The translations under genes were made by a program, and so were the position numbers. A DNA stretch of 64,000 nucleotides from positions 38,236,901 through 38,300,900 of the forward strand of contig OX387183.1 in assembly GCA_947561395.2 (NCBI GenBank), written 5' to 3'. The first letter of the stretch is position 1. Each line of letters begins with the position of its first letter. The notes under the pieces are model-generated. The model saw only the letters and a list, made by a program, of their open reading frames with translations, had not been told where the DNA came from and ran no database searches. Below, piece after piece: positions 45,170-57,784 of the stretch. This DNA comes from Buxus sempervirens (Eukaryota > Streptophyta > Magnoliopsida > Buxales > Buxaceae).

Positions 45170-46424
45170 AAAAAAACTTGCAGTTCGATCTTTCAGAGAT
45201 TGAGACTCTGGAGATCATATCATGTCTGATGGTTTTCAAAAACCGTGAGTGGTGATGGGGTGCAGGCGGACACCTGGGTGCCTAACCTTGTCTATTAGAG
45301 CTTTTGGTCTGCGGCTTTGAGATTCTAAGTAGGGTCTCGGTTGTGGTCCGGGGAAGTCCGTAGACACCCCGGTCCACCCCGTCGGGTGACGGGTCCCTTA
45401 GGTTTATCCTGGTTTGAGTCAGCTTATTTGGTCTCACCCGATTCCTAATCTGATATGCAGTTTGATTAAGCCTGGCGGGACCACCTGAGTGGTGTGGGTC
45501 CCTTTGATTGCTTTTATCTTGATTTAATTAGGTGATCTGGGTCTGGTTGGGTGGGCCCCGTTGGAAGGCCCACGGTGTCCTTGGTGGGTTTAGTCAAACC
45601 TGTGTGCCCTTGTGGGCCTCGACCTATCCTAGGAGGCCCTTTGGGCATTGGTTAAGTGAGTTGATTTTGTCTTGGAGTTCAAGTTGGATTATTAAGTGAT
45701 TTATATGCAAAGCGGGCCGGTTTGGTTTGTGGGCCCATTGGGTGGGCCGCACATGGGGGCCTGGTAATTTATTGGATTTTATCTTACTTAAGTTTCCAAA
45801 AAATGGGTAGGACACTGGGCTTGGGGCCCGTAGTCCCTGATTAGGGCTTGAAAGCCCAGGTTATGTGAGGTTAGGGTTTTGAACCCTTACTCGGTTGGTT
45901 CGTGGGCTTTGGCGGGCCCGATAGGCCCTTTGCCCTTAGTCTCGGCCAAACCACGCATTTCATGCATCAATATCACAAGTCCGGTTCGGGTGGACCACCT
46001 TAAGTTTGGCCCGCCCGGTTTAATCGGTTAATTTCGCTTATCTTGATTAAGTTGCATGCATACATGTTTATTGGGCCGGGTGGGCCCCCGTTGGAAGGCC
46101 CACTGGAAATCAAGTTGGATCGAGGTTCCAAGTCCCATGTTGGGTTTCCGGGTGACCCGGAAACCCTATTGGTTCATTTGGCTCGATTTAGGAATGCCAC
46201 CCATACTTAGCAAAAGTTACAGAATATAGGCCACAGAAACATATCAAAATCAATACTTAGTAAGGAGAGATTAGCTCATTATGCTGGGTCCAAGACCAAG
46301 GAACTAGTTGGATGCGTAGTGAACAAAGGGGGTGGGGGGGTTCGCCCCCCGCGGTATGGTAAAGGGTGTTTTTGGAATTTCTCAAAAATATAGCAATCCG
46401 GCATGTTTTAGGGGTATGCGCCGA

Positions 46425-46655
46425 CCTCAGGCACTAGGCGCAAGGTCAGCGAGGTGGGCGGACCGAAAAACCACAGAAAACGAATCGCGGGCGAAGTGGG
46501 CGCGAGCTCAGCGCCCCAAAAAGAAGTGGGCGCGAGCTCAGCGCCAAGTGGGTGCGAGCTCAGCGCCCCCAAAAGAAGAAGTGGGCGCGAGCTCAGCGCA
46601 CCCAAAATAAGTGGGCGCGAGCTCGGCGCCAAGTGGGTGCGAGCTCGGCGCATAC
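46425..46655 (-). repeat. GGCGC-type palindrome array in LTR C
   Basis: Five to six units of GTGGGCGCGAGCTCAGCGCC type recur at roughly 20-40 bp spacing. The position in LTR C corresponds to the 28-bp phased cluster at 9764 in the B LTR, but the arm sequence is different. Confidence 0.7.
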
Positions 46656-47419
46656 CCTAATTCCCTGTTTTTTCTTTCCAAACTCCATTTTTAAGGTTTT
46701 AAAGCTCTGTAACTGTTTTTTTTAAGCTCTGTAAGAACTTTCTGGGGATCCTTAGAACCCCAGAAGACCTCTAAACACAAATGGAAATTAATCTAACCTA
46801 ACATATCCTCACCACTCATCACTCAAATCTCTCTAGAAACTTACAAATCCGAAACAAAATATTAACAGAACATGAATAAACTTCCGAAATCAAAACCCTA
46901 ACTAACAGAACATGATTATGAAGAAGGGAACAGGGGGTTTTATGGGGTTACAACAACAGAGATGGAGAAATCATGGGGAACATGCTCCCGTTTCGAATCA
47001 AACAAACAAGTAATAGCAGTGAAGAACAAAAATGCTAGAAAACAAGATATTGCAATAAACTTATTTATTTTGGGACAAGAGTTCGTCGGAAACATAACAT
47101 GGGTGTTTCAACACCTCTCCGAAGTGGGTGGAGCCTCCTTGGAGCGTGCGAGCAGCCACCGGAGCAACACCTCTCCCCACCAACGGCTCGATCTCCTCCG
47201 GGTTTGACAAGGAAGAAGAGGAAGAGAGGGAATGGGGTCGGAGAGGCTTCTGTCAGAGGGTTTGTTTGTGGAGGCCAGGGAGGTAAGCTGAGAGGGTTTT
47301 GAGCAAGGGGGAATGAGGAAGAAGGCTCGAGCAAAGGGAGCCGACCCCCAGAAATCCCGAACCCGAGAACTGCCAAACAAAAAAAAACGCCGAACCCTTT
47401 GCAATGAATCCTTGCGTAG

Positions 47420-49884
47420 TGTGCGCACCTGAAATCGGTCGCACGACGAGGCGCACGTGGTGATGCGTGTGCCTCGAGACTGTTTTGGAGTCGCCATTGC
47501 CTGAGAGGTGCAGGCAGACACAAGGGGTGCCTATACAGGTCTAAGATTTACCGGTCTGCGGCTTTATTAGAGATCTGAGCAAGTTCTCGGTTACGTCTAG
47601 GGAAACCCGAAGACACCCTAGCCCGCCCTGTCGATTGACAGGTCCCTTGGGTCTCCTTGGCCTTGAGTCAACTTAATTCTCACCCTTCCTAGACCAGCAT
47701 GCACACTTATTTGGTCTCAGTGAGGACCATTGGAGGTGTGGATCCCTTTTATTTTGATTTTATCTTTCTTATTTAGATGAAGTGGGTCGGACCCGGGTCC
47801 CGTTGGAAGACCCGTGGGTTGCCATGGTTAGGCCTTGGGCCCAATTGGGTTATTGGGTAACCCATTTGGTTATCTTATTAAGTTTTATTTATTTACAATT
47901 CAATTTGGGCTTAGTGGGCTTGGAATGGGCCCATTAGCCGGGCCAAGTGGCCTTGGGGCCCGTTTTGTTAAAAAACGGGCCGAGTGTGGGCCGGTCTAAG
48001 GTGGGCCCCACAAGTTGGCCTAGGAGAATCTTGGTGGGCCCACCTAGGCCCACAGTCCAAAATGGATTTTAAGAAATCCCATTTGTTTAAGAGGCTGTTT
48101 TAAGCCATTTCGGGTTGGGTTTAATCCAACCAAGTCAAGAAAACCAATTTTAAACTCACTTTTTAAATCGAACCGCACTGTTTAATCCAACCAAGTCAAG
48201 AAAACCAATTTTAAACTCACTTTTTAAATCGAACCGCACTTACAGTGCGGTTTAGTCAGAACCGCAGATATACTGCGGTTTCGCTTAAACCGCTCTGTGT
48301 ATGCGGTTTCTGCCCAGTTTCCTCTCTTAAGCCGATTCTGATTGGGATCACTCCAGCAACCTTTTTGGGGTTTCCAGCAACTGCCGTAGGCCTTCTGCTT
48401 TCCTTCCAGATGTTACATTTTCTTCATATGGCTTATAAAGCCATTTTTCTTTACCTTTGCACTTTTGAGGGATGGAGACTTCTCTTAATTACCCACAGCC
48501 AAATTCAAGAAGGGAATGAAGGGAATTTACAGGGGCATCAGTGATTTTAAAAAAAGGTCAAGAAAATGGGTTAGTAGAATTGACTTGACAAGAGCATCTT
48601 TTCCTTTTCCTTAAGACAATTTCTTCCTCCTTGGGTTGGAGCTTTTGAGAGATTCAACAATCAGCAAACAGGTTAGATGTAAAAGAAAACAGTATGTATA
48701 GAACTTAAATGGAAATTTCAAGTAATCATATCATGCTTATATTGATAAAATAAAAAAAAATGCTTACAATGGATCCACTTGTTGGTTTTGATGTGTTGTG
48801 GTTCTTCCGAGCAAATTCGGCAAAGCTTCCGCGTCCCGTTGGTTTTCACAAGATGATTTGAACAGGGTTTTGCTAGGTTCTTCAGTCAAATGGGTGAAAG
48901 GAGAGGGTTTTAGGCAAGGTTTAGGCTTACCATGGGTAGTTTGGGCATTTGGGATTTGATTTTTGGGAGGGACAGAGTTTGGACAGGTTTTCGAATGAGT
49001 AGAAGATAGAGGGAGAGAGTGGGGACCAAAGGGGGGCCGACCTCTTCCAAATGGGGGGGCTGGCCCCCTTTTATAGGCAAAAATTGGCCGGAACCGCACT
49101 TTAAGTGCGGTTTGGTCACAACCGTACTTAAAGTGCGGTTGTGACAAGATTACACCAAAAAATCAAAAACCGCGTTTTAAGTGCAGTTGGCATTCGACAC
49201 GTGCAAATCTGCGCGAATCTGCCAGCTGTGGCCGTACAGGACACGCGTCCACCTTCTAGAAGATCAAACCGTATCTGAAGTGCGGTTCAGACCAAACCGT
49301 ACTTCAAGTGCGGTTTCGCACGTTTTTTAAATGCCGGATTTCAAACATTTTATCAAATTTGATTTTTAAAAAGATTCTCATCCGATTTATTATTATTTTA
49401 TTATAAATATCTTTAGATATTTATTAAAATATTATTAAAAATTAAGATATTTTCAATAAACACTTATTTTATTTATTTAGTCCATTTATTCTGCTTTCTG
49501 CTGCTGTTTTTGCCACACTGGCAGTTTTCTTGAAATTTCAACTGCTCATAACTTCTTCGTCCAATGTCCGATTTGAGCAAACTTAGTGTCATTGGAATCA
49601 GCTCGGAACCAGCTATCTATTGAGATCAAGTTTGGCAGTTGAATTGGGGCCGAGCAAAGGGTCAACTTTTTGCTTTCTGGAAGTTTGACCGGGCCATATC
49701 TTTCTCACCTGGACTCCGATTCCAGCAAACTCAGTTGCGTTAGAACCGTGTCGAAGTGCTCTTTTTAATGATATAAAGTTTGATGGCCAACTTTCCTTAA
49801 TTGGAAAAGTCAATTTTTTGACCCCTTCAGGGTTTGACTTTTCATTTTTCTTCATTTTGGGGGTGCAAAAATCAAGTGCTAACA
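47420..49884 (-). mobile_element. B-like solo LTR with AACCGC-type palindromes
   Basis: It starts TGTGCGCACCTGAAAT and ends AAGTGCTAACA, 2465 bp. Flanks CGTAG (47415-47419) and CGCAG (49885-49889) fit a 5-bp duplication with one change. It follows the B LTR plan: a cluster at 48233, 48261 and 48289, a TATA box at about 49069 and clusters upstream of it at 49093/49121 and 49268/49296, all 28 bp apart. Arms are AACCGC/GCGGTT rather than the CCCGTA/TACGGG of B. No internal region. Confidence 0.82.
48120..48241. repeat. Perfect 61-bp tandem duplication
   Basis: Two back-to-back identical copies begin TTTAATCCAACCAAGTC and end in the left arm of the first palindrome. The junction falls at the palindrome, so only the second copy continues into a full unit. 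Confidence 0.85.
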
Positions 49885-49913
49885 CGCAGCTTTTATAGGC
49901 AAGGGAGAAAGGG

Positions 49914-49943
49914 GTATGCGCTCAGCTTACGCTGAGCGCATAT
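49914..49943. repeat. Long palindrome upstream of the LTR C TATA box
   Basis: TATGCGCTCAGC and GCTGAGCGCATA are perfect 12-bp arms separated by four bases. It lies about 20 bp upstream of the TATA-like sequence on the element strand, as in the B and B-like LTRs. Confidence 0.75.
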
Positions 49944-50224
49944 CCGCATGCCACGTCCATGCGAGCGGCAAAATCATGACAAAAATTAATGCGGCCGCTC
50001 ATTTGTTTTAAAAATCTGAAAATTAGGATATAGTCCCTGGGATATTTGGATTTAATATTATTTTATTCAGATATTTTCAAATATCTTCAGACTGGTCCCT
50101 GGGATCTTTTGAATGTTTGGATATTTATGGATTTGATCCCCGAGATATTTTTCTGCGCAACTTGCCACGTGTGTAGCTTTTTGCCACGTGCGCAGATTGC
50201 CGGTTTTGCTGCTCGAGAATTTCG

Positions 50225-50640
50225 TCAGCTCATATTTTCTTCACCCGGGCTCCGATCTAGGCAAACTTAATTGCGTTAGAATCGTATTGGAGCCCTCTAT
50301 CCCATGACCTAGGGGTAGGCCTTTGGATCGGATTTTAGCAAAAAGTCAACTTTTGGCTTTGCTCAAGTTTGACCGCCCGCAGAACCTTCATCCGGACCCC
50401 GATTCCTGCAAACTCAGTTGCATTGGAACCGTGTCGAGATTCTCTATCCAATGACCTAGGGGTAGGCCTCTGGATCGGATTTTAGCAAAAAGTCAACTTT
50501 TGGCTCTGCTCAAGTTTGACTACCCGCAAAACCCTCATCCGGACCCCGATTCCTGCAAACTCAGTTGCGTTGGAATCGTATCGGAGCCCTCTATCCAATG
50601 GCATAAAGCGAGGTGGCCAAATTTCTCTTGATCAAAAGGT
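50225..50640 (-). repeat. ~140-bp tandem units in the U3 end of LTR C
   Basis: Three units share CCGATTCCTGCAAACTCAG, GGAACCGTGTCGAG and AAAAAGTCAACTTTTGGCT. The B LTRs have about two related units in the same place (11060-11340, 54715-55010), as does the solo LTR (49545-49830). Confidence 0.75.
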
Positions 50641-50725
50641 CAACTTTTTGTCCCCTCGGGGTTTGACTTTCTGCCAGGGTTTTCATTTTCAGCAATTCCA
50701 GGGGTGCAAAAATAAGGTGCTTACA

Positions 50726-52624
50726 CCATGCAACATTTGCTTTATAAGTGGAAATCTTATAAGATCATGCCACGAGGATTATCCCTTAAAATCCATGCCT
50801 TGATGGGTGGCGACTGCAAATTCCTTTAAAATCATTGAATGGTAAACAAATCAGGAAACGTGTCCTGGACAATCCACATCACGCCATGAATGGCATGGAG
50901 AATTTACGCCGCAAGATGAGGGATTTGATTTACGTCTAAACAGCTAGCTCAATATAACCACGAATGACGGTTTCATTGCGCATAGCAAAAGACAAAATTC
51001 GTCTTGAAAGATGATTCCATGTAGGCCTGGAGGCCATTTTATTGTATGCTTTGAAAAGCAATTTTGATGTGTGCCTCGAAAGGTGGCTTGATGTATGCCT
51101 GGAGGTGATTTGATGTACACTCAGAGGCGATTTTGGTTTTGAAAATTCTTTTGGGCATTTTTCAAAAACAATTCGGCTAAACAGGCTGGTGTAAATGATC
51201 TCAAAGTGCGTGTGCTTAACACATGAACATGTATATATACAATTAAAATGAAGGCTAAATGCTATTACCATCCTGAAAGCCTATGTTAACAAACAAACAT
51301 CCAAAACACCCGCAAGTGTGTGTATAGTCCTAGAAGGATTGGTGCCAATTAAGGCACGACTCCTAGACATACTTGTGTAAGGAAGTACATCCAAGTCTTG
51401 ATCAGCCTTTGTCTCTCATTTGCCCCTGGTGTCGAACCATGGCAAAAGTATTTACAACTTGCCATCGAGGGCGAAATTAACATGATATTTACAAAATCTG
51501 AAAAGAATTCATCTTAAGGGCTGTAGAGAGCCCAGAAGAAGGGTACAAATTTGCTTAAAAAACAGGTCAGCTGAATTCTTAGATCTAGGGTTTTGCCGCT
51601 GTTCTGATCTGGCCTATTTTCATCTGACTGTCTGATCTGGCCGGCTTTCATCTGCTCAAAAAGGCCAATCAGGACTTGATGTGCTTTCTGCGGACTCAAT
51701 GGGTCAAGGCCCACGGCTCACAGGACTTAAATGCATGAATCTGGGGTGGCACCCCTGATCGAAATTGGGTTAGGCTTCCTAAATTAGGGCTAAGACAGCC
51801 CATGGTCTAGGGATCACTCAGTTTGATGCAAAAGGACGGGGATTGCTGCCCCTAATAGACTCTTAGGTTTTAAATTGATTTTACCTTTCTTCATTTCTCC
51901 ATCCACATTCTCATTCAGCATCAAGGTTTATCAAAAGCAATAGGTGGGGAAGGATACCCAGTTCGAGGCATCTGCCTACAAGGGTCTGAGCCAAGTACTA
52001 GACCTCTCGCGTACCATAGCAAGAAACTAGTGGCGCTTGACGAATCCAAAAACCTGGGGATATGGGTTTACCCTGCTTTCCCCAGCAAGCCACGGGAGTG
52101 TAGGGCTAATACCATCCCAAAAATAAGTTCATCGTTTCAAGAAGGGTGGCTGCTAGAGAGGTCTAGGTTTTGGTTGAGAAGAGCATTCACAGAGTACCGA
52201 GACATTCAGTTTGGATCATCCATGCAGACTCCCTCGTGCATGTCACCCCACGCAGTTAAAAGTCCATTAACGGTGTAGTGAAGTGCTTGTGTGTGTAGTT
52301 AGGCAGAGTGCTGTGTCTATTCCTGTGATTCTCGGATAATGAGCTGATTAAGGGTTCCTTAATGTCTCTTTTATAGCGAAAGTACAGAACAGCATGCAAT
52401 ACGATGTCTGGGTGGATCCCCAGGTAAGTGGACGGGTCACATCGGTCCCATTAAAATCCACTTTCCTTAGGTGATTATCATGTCAGTTTGACAGGATCCC
52501 CCAATATCATGTAATTGCAAGCGTTCCGTAATTCACTAAAGTTGGACAAGAAGCATTTCCTAAATCTGCTTATATCCACCTAGGTTGACTCATTTTCTAA
52601 CCAGGGTCTGACTGGGTTGAGGGA
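50726..52624 (-). other. Element B leader next to its primer site
   Basis: This is the region between LTR C and the B primer site. Several short frames exist, none with a recognised domain. A few short repeats of GATTTGATGTA and TGCCTGGAGG type lie near 51000-51120. I see no gene. Confidence 0.5.
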
Positions 52625-52642
52625 TCCCCAGCGGAGTCGCCA
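52625..52642 (-). other. Element B primer binding site (tRNA-Arg)
   Basis: TGGCGACTCCGCTGGGGA, followed by TC, lies three bases from the LTR end on the element strand. It matches the complement of the plant tRNA-Arg(ACG) 3' end, including CCA, as I know that sequence. Confidence 0.85.
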
Positions 52643-52645
52643 AGC

Positions 52646-55069
52646 TGTGCGCACCTAAATTTGACCTAGATCGCACATGGGGCGCACGTGAATTCGTACG
52701 TGCCTCAGGATTTTCAGAGTCACCACTGCCTAAGAGGTGCAGGCAGACACAAGGTTTGCCTATCCGGGTCTAAGTCTAGTCTGCGGCTTATTAGAGATCT
52801 ATCTAAGTCCTCGGTTACGTCCGGGGAAGTCCGAAGACACCCCGTCGGTTTGATGGGTCCCTCGGGTCTTCCTGGTTTTTGAGTCAATTTCACCATTCCT
52901 AGATCAGCATGCCACTTTTTGGTCTGGTGGGGCCCTCTGGAGGTATGGGCCACCTTCTATTTTATTTTTATCTTTTTATTTAGGTTAGGTGGGTCGGATA
53001 CGGGCCCCATTGGAAGGCCCGTATGTTGCCAAGGTTGGGCTTAAGCCCAGTAGGGTTATTGGGTAACCCTTTTAAGTTTATTTATTTGATTAAATTATTT
53101 AAACATATTAAGGGCTTAGTGGGCTTGGATTTGGCCCATTAGCCACGTTGCAAATGGCCTGGGCCCGTTTAATGAAAACAGGCCTGGTATAGGCCAGACA
53201 AAGATGGGCCCCATAAATGGGCCCGAGAGGATCTTGGTTGGCCCATCTAGGCCCATGGTCCGAAAGTGGACTTAAAGCAATCCATATTACCTATTGGGTC
53301 GGGTCAAAACCAATTAGGTCGGATTAAGTCCAACCAGGCCAAAAATTACATTTTTTAAGTTATTTTTAAAGATGCCCGTATTTGCCATACGAGCTGGCCT
53401 TGCTCATAAATGCAATACGGTTTAGGCCTGGCCGTATAGTAAATACGGGCATGCTCAGACTGCACTGTAAGTACGGTTTTCGTCCGATTTTACTGTTTGG
53501 CGCCGACTTCGGCTGAGAACAGTTTTGCTAGCCTCCTGGAGTGTCTGGCGATTTCTGTTGGGGGTTCTAGCACATTTTCGGTTGTGCCAACATCTTCATT
53601 TGTCTTCAAATCTCCATCTCTCCTCCTTGACATTTCATCACTTGCAAACCTACATGCATGGGATTTTAAGAAAGGATATAGAAAGGGGTTACAGGGTACA
53701 ACAGATGTTATGGGAGGACAAAACCCCTCCTTAATGACTGATTAAAATAAACAAAGGAAAGAACGGTGTTAGCTTAATAAAAAAAAAATGGTATCAACTT
53801 AAGCCTTTTGACTAAAAGTTGCTCTCCTCTCCCTTCGTATGGAGATTCCTCACTTTCGTGAGGTCTCTCTTTCTCGTAATGTGCAAAAGAAAGCAAGATG
53901 TAGTTAAGATGAGATATTAAGAATAAAATAAGGAAAAGAACCTTGAGAAGATACCAAAATCAATCGAATTCCACTTATGTTGAATACAAAGTTATAGAAA
54001 TGCTTATTGTAACATTACCTGCTTGCTTTGGTATGTTGTGATTCTCCAAGAATTTTGGCAGCGTTTCCGCACTCTCGTTGATTCTCCAAAATGACTTTGA
54101 AAAGGGATCTCTCCTACTTTGGGTTAAAAGGGATAGAGGGTAAAGACAAAAGGGTATGGTATAGGGGCAAAATGGTAAAAGTTTCGGGCTAGCAGAGTTT
54201 GGGCAGAGTAGGATCGTGGAAAAACACCATAGAGGAGAGGGGGAGAGCTTCTGGGGGCTGGCCTGTTGAAATGGGGGGCTGGCCCCTCTATTTATAGGCA
54301 AAATTTCGTGCCCGTTCTTGAATTACAGGCATGCCTTGCCCGTAATTCAAGTACGGGCAAGCCACCCTCGTGCGCAAATCTCGTGCGAATCGCCCGTACA
54401 AGACGCGTGTCTCGCTGTACAGCGACACGTGTCCCTTCCAGAAGGTTTGCCCGTATTTGAAGTACAGGCATGCCCTGCCCGCACTTCAAATACGGGCGAG
54501 CACGTTTTTAAAATATTGGATTTCAAACCTTTTATTAAATTTGATTTTTTGTTAGATTTTTATTCGATTTTCTTTAATTATTTTATTATAAAACAAGATT
54601 TTTTAATTAAAATATTATTAAAATATTTAATATATTAAAAAACACATTTATTTTATTTATTTATCCTACTTTCTGCTGCCTTTTTGCCACACGGACAGTT
54701 TTTTTGAAACTTCGACTGCCCATAACTTCTTCGTCTGGTGTCCGATTTTAGTAAACTTGGTGTCGTTGGAATCGGCTCGGAACCCACTATCCACTGGGAT
54801 GAATTTGGACAACTGCCTTGGGGTCGAGCAAAAAGTCAACTTTTCGCTCCCAAAAGTTTGACCGGTTCATAACTTTCTCATCCGAACTCCGATTCCAGCA
54901 AATTTAGTTGCGTTAGAATCGTGTTGAAATGTTCTTTTTAATGAGATTAAGTTTGATGGCCAAATTTACGTGAATCAAAAAGTCAATTTTTTGACCCCCT
55001 TAGGGTTTGTCTTTTAGTTTGACTTTTCATTTTTTTCCATTTTAGAGGTGCAAAAATCAGGTGCTAACA
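52646..55069 (-). repeat. Element B 5' LTR
   Basis: 2424 bp, homologous to 6715-11407 without its insertion. The TATA box is at 54288-54297 and palindrome clusters are at 53375-53480 and 54311-54500. It has an extra pair of palindromes (54450/54478) lacking in the 3' LTR, and differs from that copy at several per cent of sites. Confidence 0.9.
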
Positions 55070-55074
55070 CCTAG

Positions 55075-55392
55075 ATTCCTAATGGAAATAGTCTGAGTGC
55101 ATAGGTATACCTAAACTAGTCTTTTTTTTTTTATCCTTATTACATTCATTGTCCCAAATAATTACCCTTTTATCCGAATTTAATTCTGTCACTTCCTATA
55201 CCTCAAATTACCATATTTACAGGTGTTACAACATTAAAATTCTAAGGGAAATTATTAGAAATTGAATCTGGGCACAAATCCCAAGTTTTGAAATTTCGGA
55301 CAGTTGGTTGCTCGAAGGTTCACTCGAGCGACTGCTCTAGCGGTTAAGTTTTAGGTTCTGTTATTTTTCGAAGGCCTATCGCCTGAAGTAAC
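55075..55392. other. Segment of outer sequence O between B and D
   Basis: It begins after the CCTAG duplication and ends where the D LTR starts. It contains CACTCGAGCGACTGCTCTAGCG, resembling the CTCGAGCG block of S1 (about 4975-5050). No gene. Confidence 0.6.
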
Positions 55393-57203
55393 TGTAGACC
55401 CCGCAAATTGCACTACAAAATGAGAAAATAAAGAAAACATATAATTGGGATTTAAAACAGGCAAAAAATTCATGAAATTCAATAATTTGAGCGTTGCCCA
55501 TATTGTACCTACGGGCTGAGCGCGCCCGAATTTTGTATACGGGCATGCAGCGCCTGTAATACATATACGGACAACACTAGACCGTAAATCATTTACGGGT
55601 GCATTAGATTTGTGCGAGTTTTATCCTTTCTTGAGTTCTGAGCCTTATCTTTAGTCCAATATCCCTTTAAATGAGCGAATTATATCTTTTATTCGTTCGG
55701 ATTATCCTTATTGACCATGGATGGGCATTATCCTTGTGTTTAACTCAATCTGAAACTCTATCTTGCCAAACCCTGGACCAACCATGCCCCTGAGTTTGCC
55801 TATAAATAGAGGGTCTCTCCTTAAGCATAAGGCCACGAAATTTTGAAGTCTAAGGAGCTCCAAGAGAAGAGAGGAATCCTTGCTGCTCTGCTTGCTCAAT
55901 CCAGGTAAGTCCCTTTTCCCTTTTATTTTCTGTCTTCAATTCTAGAAGTAATAGGATCTTCTCCATTGTTGTAGAATAAGGCCATCTTTTATCTTGTATT
56001 CCTAAACTTGCCTCTAAGTACCTCAAGAGTCTCTCTAGCCATAAAACGTAAAGAGAGCTAGGGGAAGGGGAACAGGTGGATCCCTAGAATAGAACCCCAT
56101 AATTTGTTTTTCTCTTCTTTTTTTTTTCTAGAATAAGGCCTTTGATTGTGTTTGTATCATCAAACCTGTCTCCAAGTACCTCAAGAATCCTCTCTAGCCG
56201 TAAAATGTGAAGAGAGAGCTAGGGGAAAAGAGAACAGGTGGATCCGTAGGGTAGACCCCATGTGCTCTAATCTGTGAGATGTGGCTGCTTTGGATATCCT
56301 GATCATGTTTTAATTGTTTTTATGTTGAATCTGAATGAATCATATGAATCCATGATGTTTATAACATGAGATCCCCACTTTTTGCTAAAATTTGGATTTT
56401 CACCACTTTTGCACCTACAGCACTGTTTTCGTGATTTTTGTGATATTAGGCTAAGATCCTGGATCTATCATGATCTATATGATAGATCTGGATTCAGAAG
56501 CCTGAAAGTAACTTCTAGGGTTTCATGATATGGTTTTCGAGTTGTTTTTCACTTTTGAGAGAAGACCCTACGGTCTAAGTTCTTCCCTTTTGATGTTCTT
56601 CATCAACGTGGGTATTTTTGGTTTTGATTTCTTGATTTAATGTGAAATTTGGGCTATATCTATATCCTGGACTGTTCAAGTTCAATTCTGAAATGTTTTA
56701 TAAAAATCATATTTTTCTAAATTTCTAGAATTTAACTTGAAGCCAAAATTTTGAAGTTTTCACTTTAAATTGGTTTTATTTGATTTTATCTCAATTTTAT
56801 TTTAATCATGAAACCCTAGGAATGGTATGATCATATTTGAAAGTTCTGGATCAATCAGGTTATTCGTATGAAAAAACCATACACTTTTGGTTTTTTGTGA
56901 TTTTTTATGATTTTTTATTAGCAAGCCCTTTTTTCCTTTGAAAAACATGAACAATACCTAGCAACCACCTTGTGTGGATGAATAAGGGTGCCTAACATCT
57001 TCCCCTGTTCATAACCTAATCCCCTTATCCATCTCTGGTTGTTTTTTTAAGAGGGTTATTTTTACCCTAAATTTGCCTTTTTGTGCTTATTTGATATTTT
57101 GGTGTCCATTCACACCTAAACAGAATGGTGGCGACTCTTTGTTTTAACCAAACCCGTGTGATGATCAGGAAGTCATTGAATTGATTTTTTCCCATGTCTC
57201 ACA
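55393..57203 (+). repeat. Element D 5' LTR
   Basis: It starts TGTAGACCCCGCAAATTG and ends CCCATGTCTCACA, 1811 bp. The last ~200 bp are similar to element A (AACCTAATCCCCTTA, GGTGGCGACTCT, the same final 14 bases), while the U3 part is not. A splice-donor-like CCAG|GTAAGT follows 55904. Confidence 0.88.
55497..55808 (+). promoter_or_regulatory. Element D promoter: four palindromes at 28-bp phase and TATA box
   Basis: Left arms start at 55497, 55525, 55553 and 55581, exactly 28 bp apart, for example GCCCGA...TACGGGC and ACCGTAAA...TTTACGGG. CTATAAATAG lies about 200 bp downstream, at about 55800-55809. Confidence 0.8.
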
Positions 57204-57205
57204 AC

Positions 57206-57223
57206 TGGCGACTCTGCTGGGGA
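57206..57223 (+). other. Element D primer binding site
   Basis: TGGCGACTCTGCTGGGGA, identical to element A, two bases after the LTR end. Confidence 0.88.
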
Positions 57224-57784
57224 CTTGTGGATTTCAGCATTGTGGTTTTTGTTCATGTTCTGGTGTTTTTGCTTGCTTGCTATTTTTAGCATGTTTGATA
57301 TGTTATATGGTTTTGCTTGCTATTTTGTGTTTTTAAGCATGCTTGGTATGTTTTAAATCTGATTTATTGCTTAAGAGTTCATGGGGGTAGAAACATGCTT
57401 AATTTTGATTTATAGGATTGTTTCTAGAAACATGCATAGGGGAGGTTTGTTTTGCTAAACCATGCTGATTTCTTGCTGTATTTTTATAATAGCATGTTTT
57501 AATTTTCAGCATGATCTCCATGATGATTTTTTGGTGTATTACATGATCACATGTTTGTATGATTTTGGGTGATTCTTGTGAGCATGTTTTAGGTGCTATA
57601 GGATTACTTTATTTTCTTGTATTTGCTTACTTAAATATGCTTTCTTATTATGCCTTGGTTTGTATATGCATGGCTACGAAAAGAGTGGCAAGGGTTTAAG
57701 ACGTTGTGAATGCACCCAATTTTTACAATGCACTGTGCACGTTTTATTTTTTTACACAACCTACCCATAACCTATAAGAAGTTG

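Larger units (their letters stand above)
45170..50725 (-). mobile_element. LTR C: diverged B-like LTR in the leader of B
   Basis: The right end GGTGCTTACA (50725) and the left part (GGTGCAGGCGGACACC, TCCGGGGAAGTCCG, ACGGGTCCC) match the order of landmarks in B LTRs. A TATA-like CTTTTATAGG lies at about 49891-49900. Its own palindromes use GGCGC/GCGCC-type arms. The left end is uncertain (45160-45250) and no target duplication was found. It is split by the solo LTR at 47420-49884. Without that it is about 3.1 kb. Confidence 0.6.
6715..55069 (-). mobile_element. Element B: large non-autonomous Ogre/Tat-like LTR retrotransposon
   Basis: The outer ends are TGTGCACATC (6715) and GGTGCTAACA (55069), with target duplication CCTAG at 6710-6714 and 55070-55074. 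On its own strand it has a 5' LTR (52646-55069), a primer site matching tRNA-Arg, a long leader interrupted by other insertions, a gag region (20502-21860), an extra zinc-motif ORF (19637-20182), tandem and hairpin arrays, a polypurine tract (11408-11420) and a 3' LTR (6715-11407). No protease, RT, RNase H or integrase of its own is visible, so it would need proteins in trans. Its LTRs differ at several per cent of sites, so it is older than A. Confidence 0.85.

Noticed and set aside
47065..47523. 152-residue minus-strand frame
   Set aside because: It crosses the boundary between LTR C and the solo LTR at 47420, so it is an accident of insertion.
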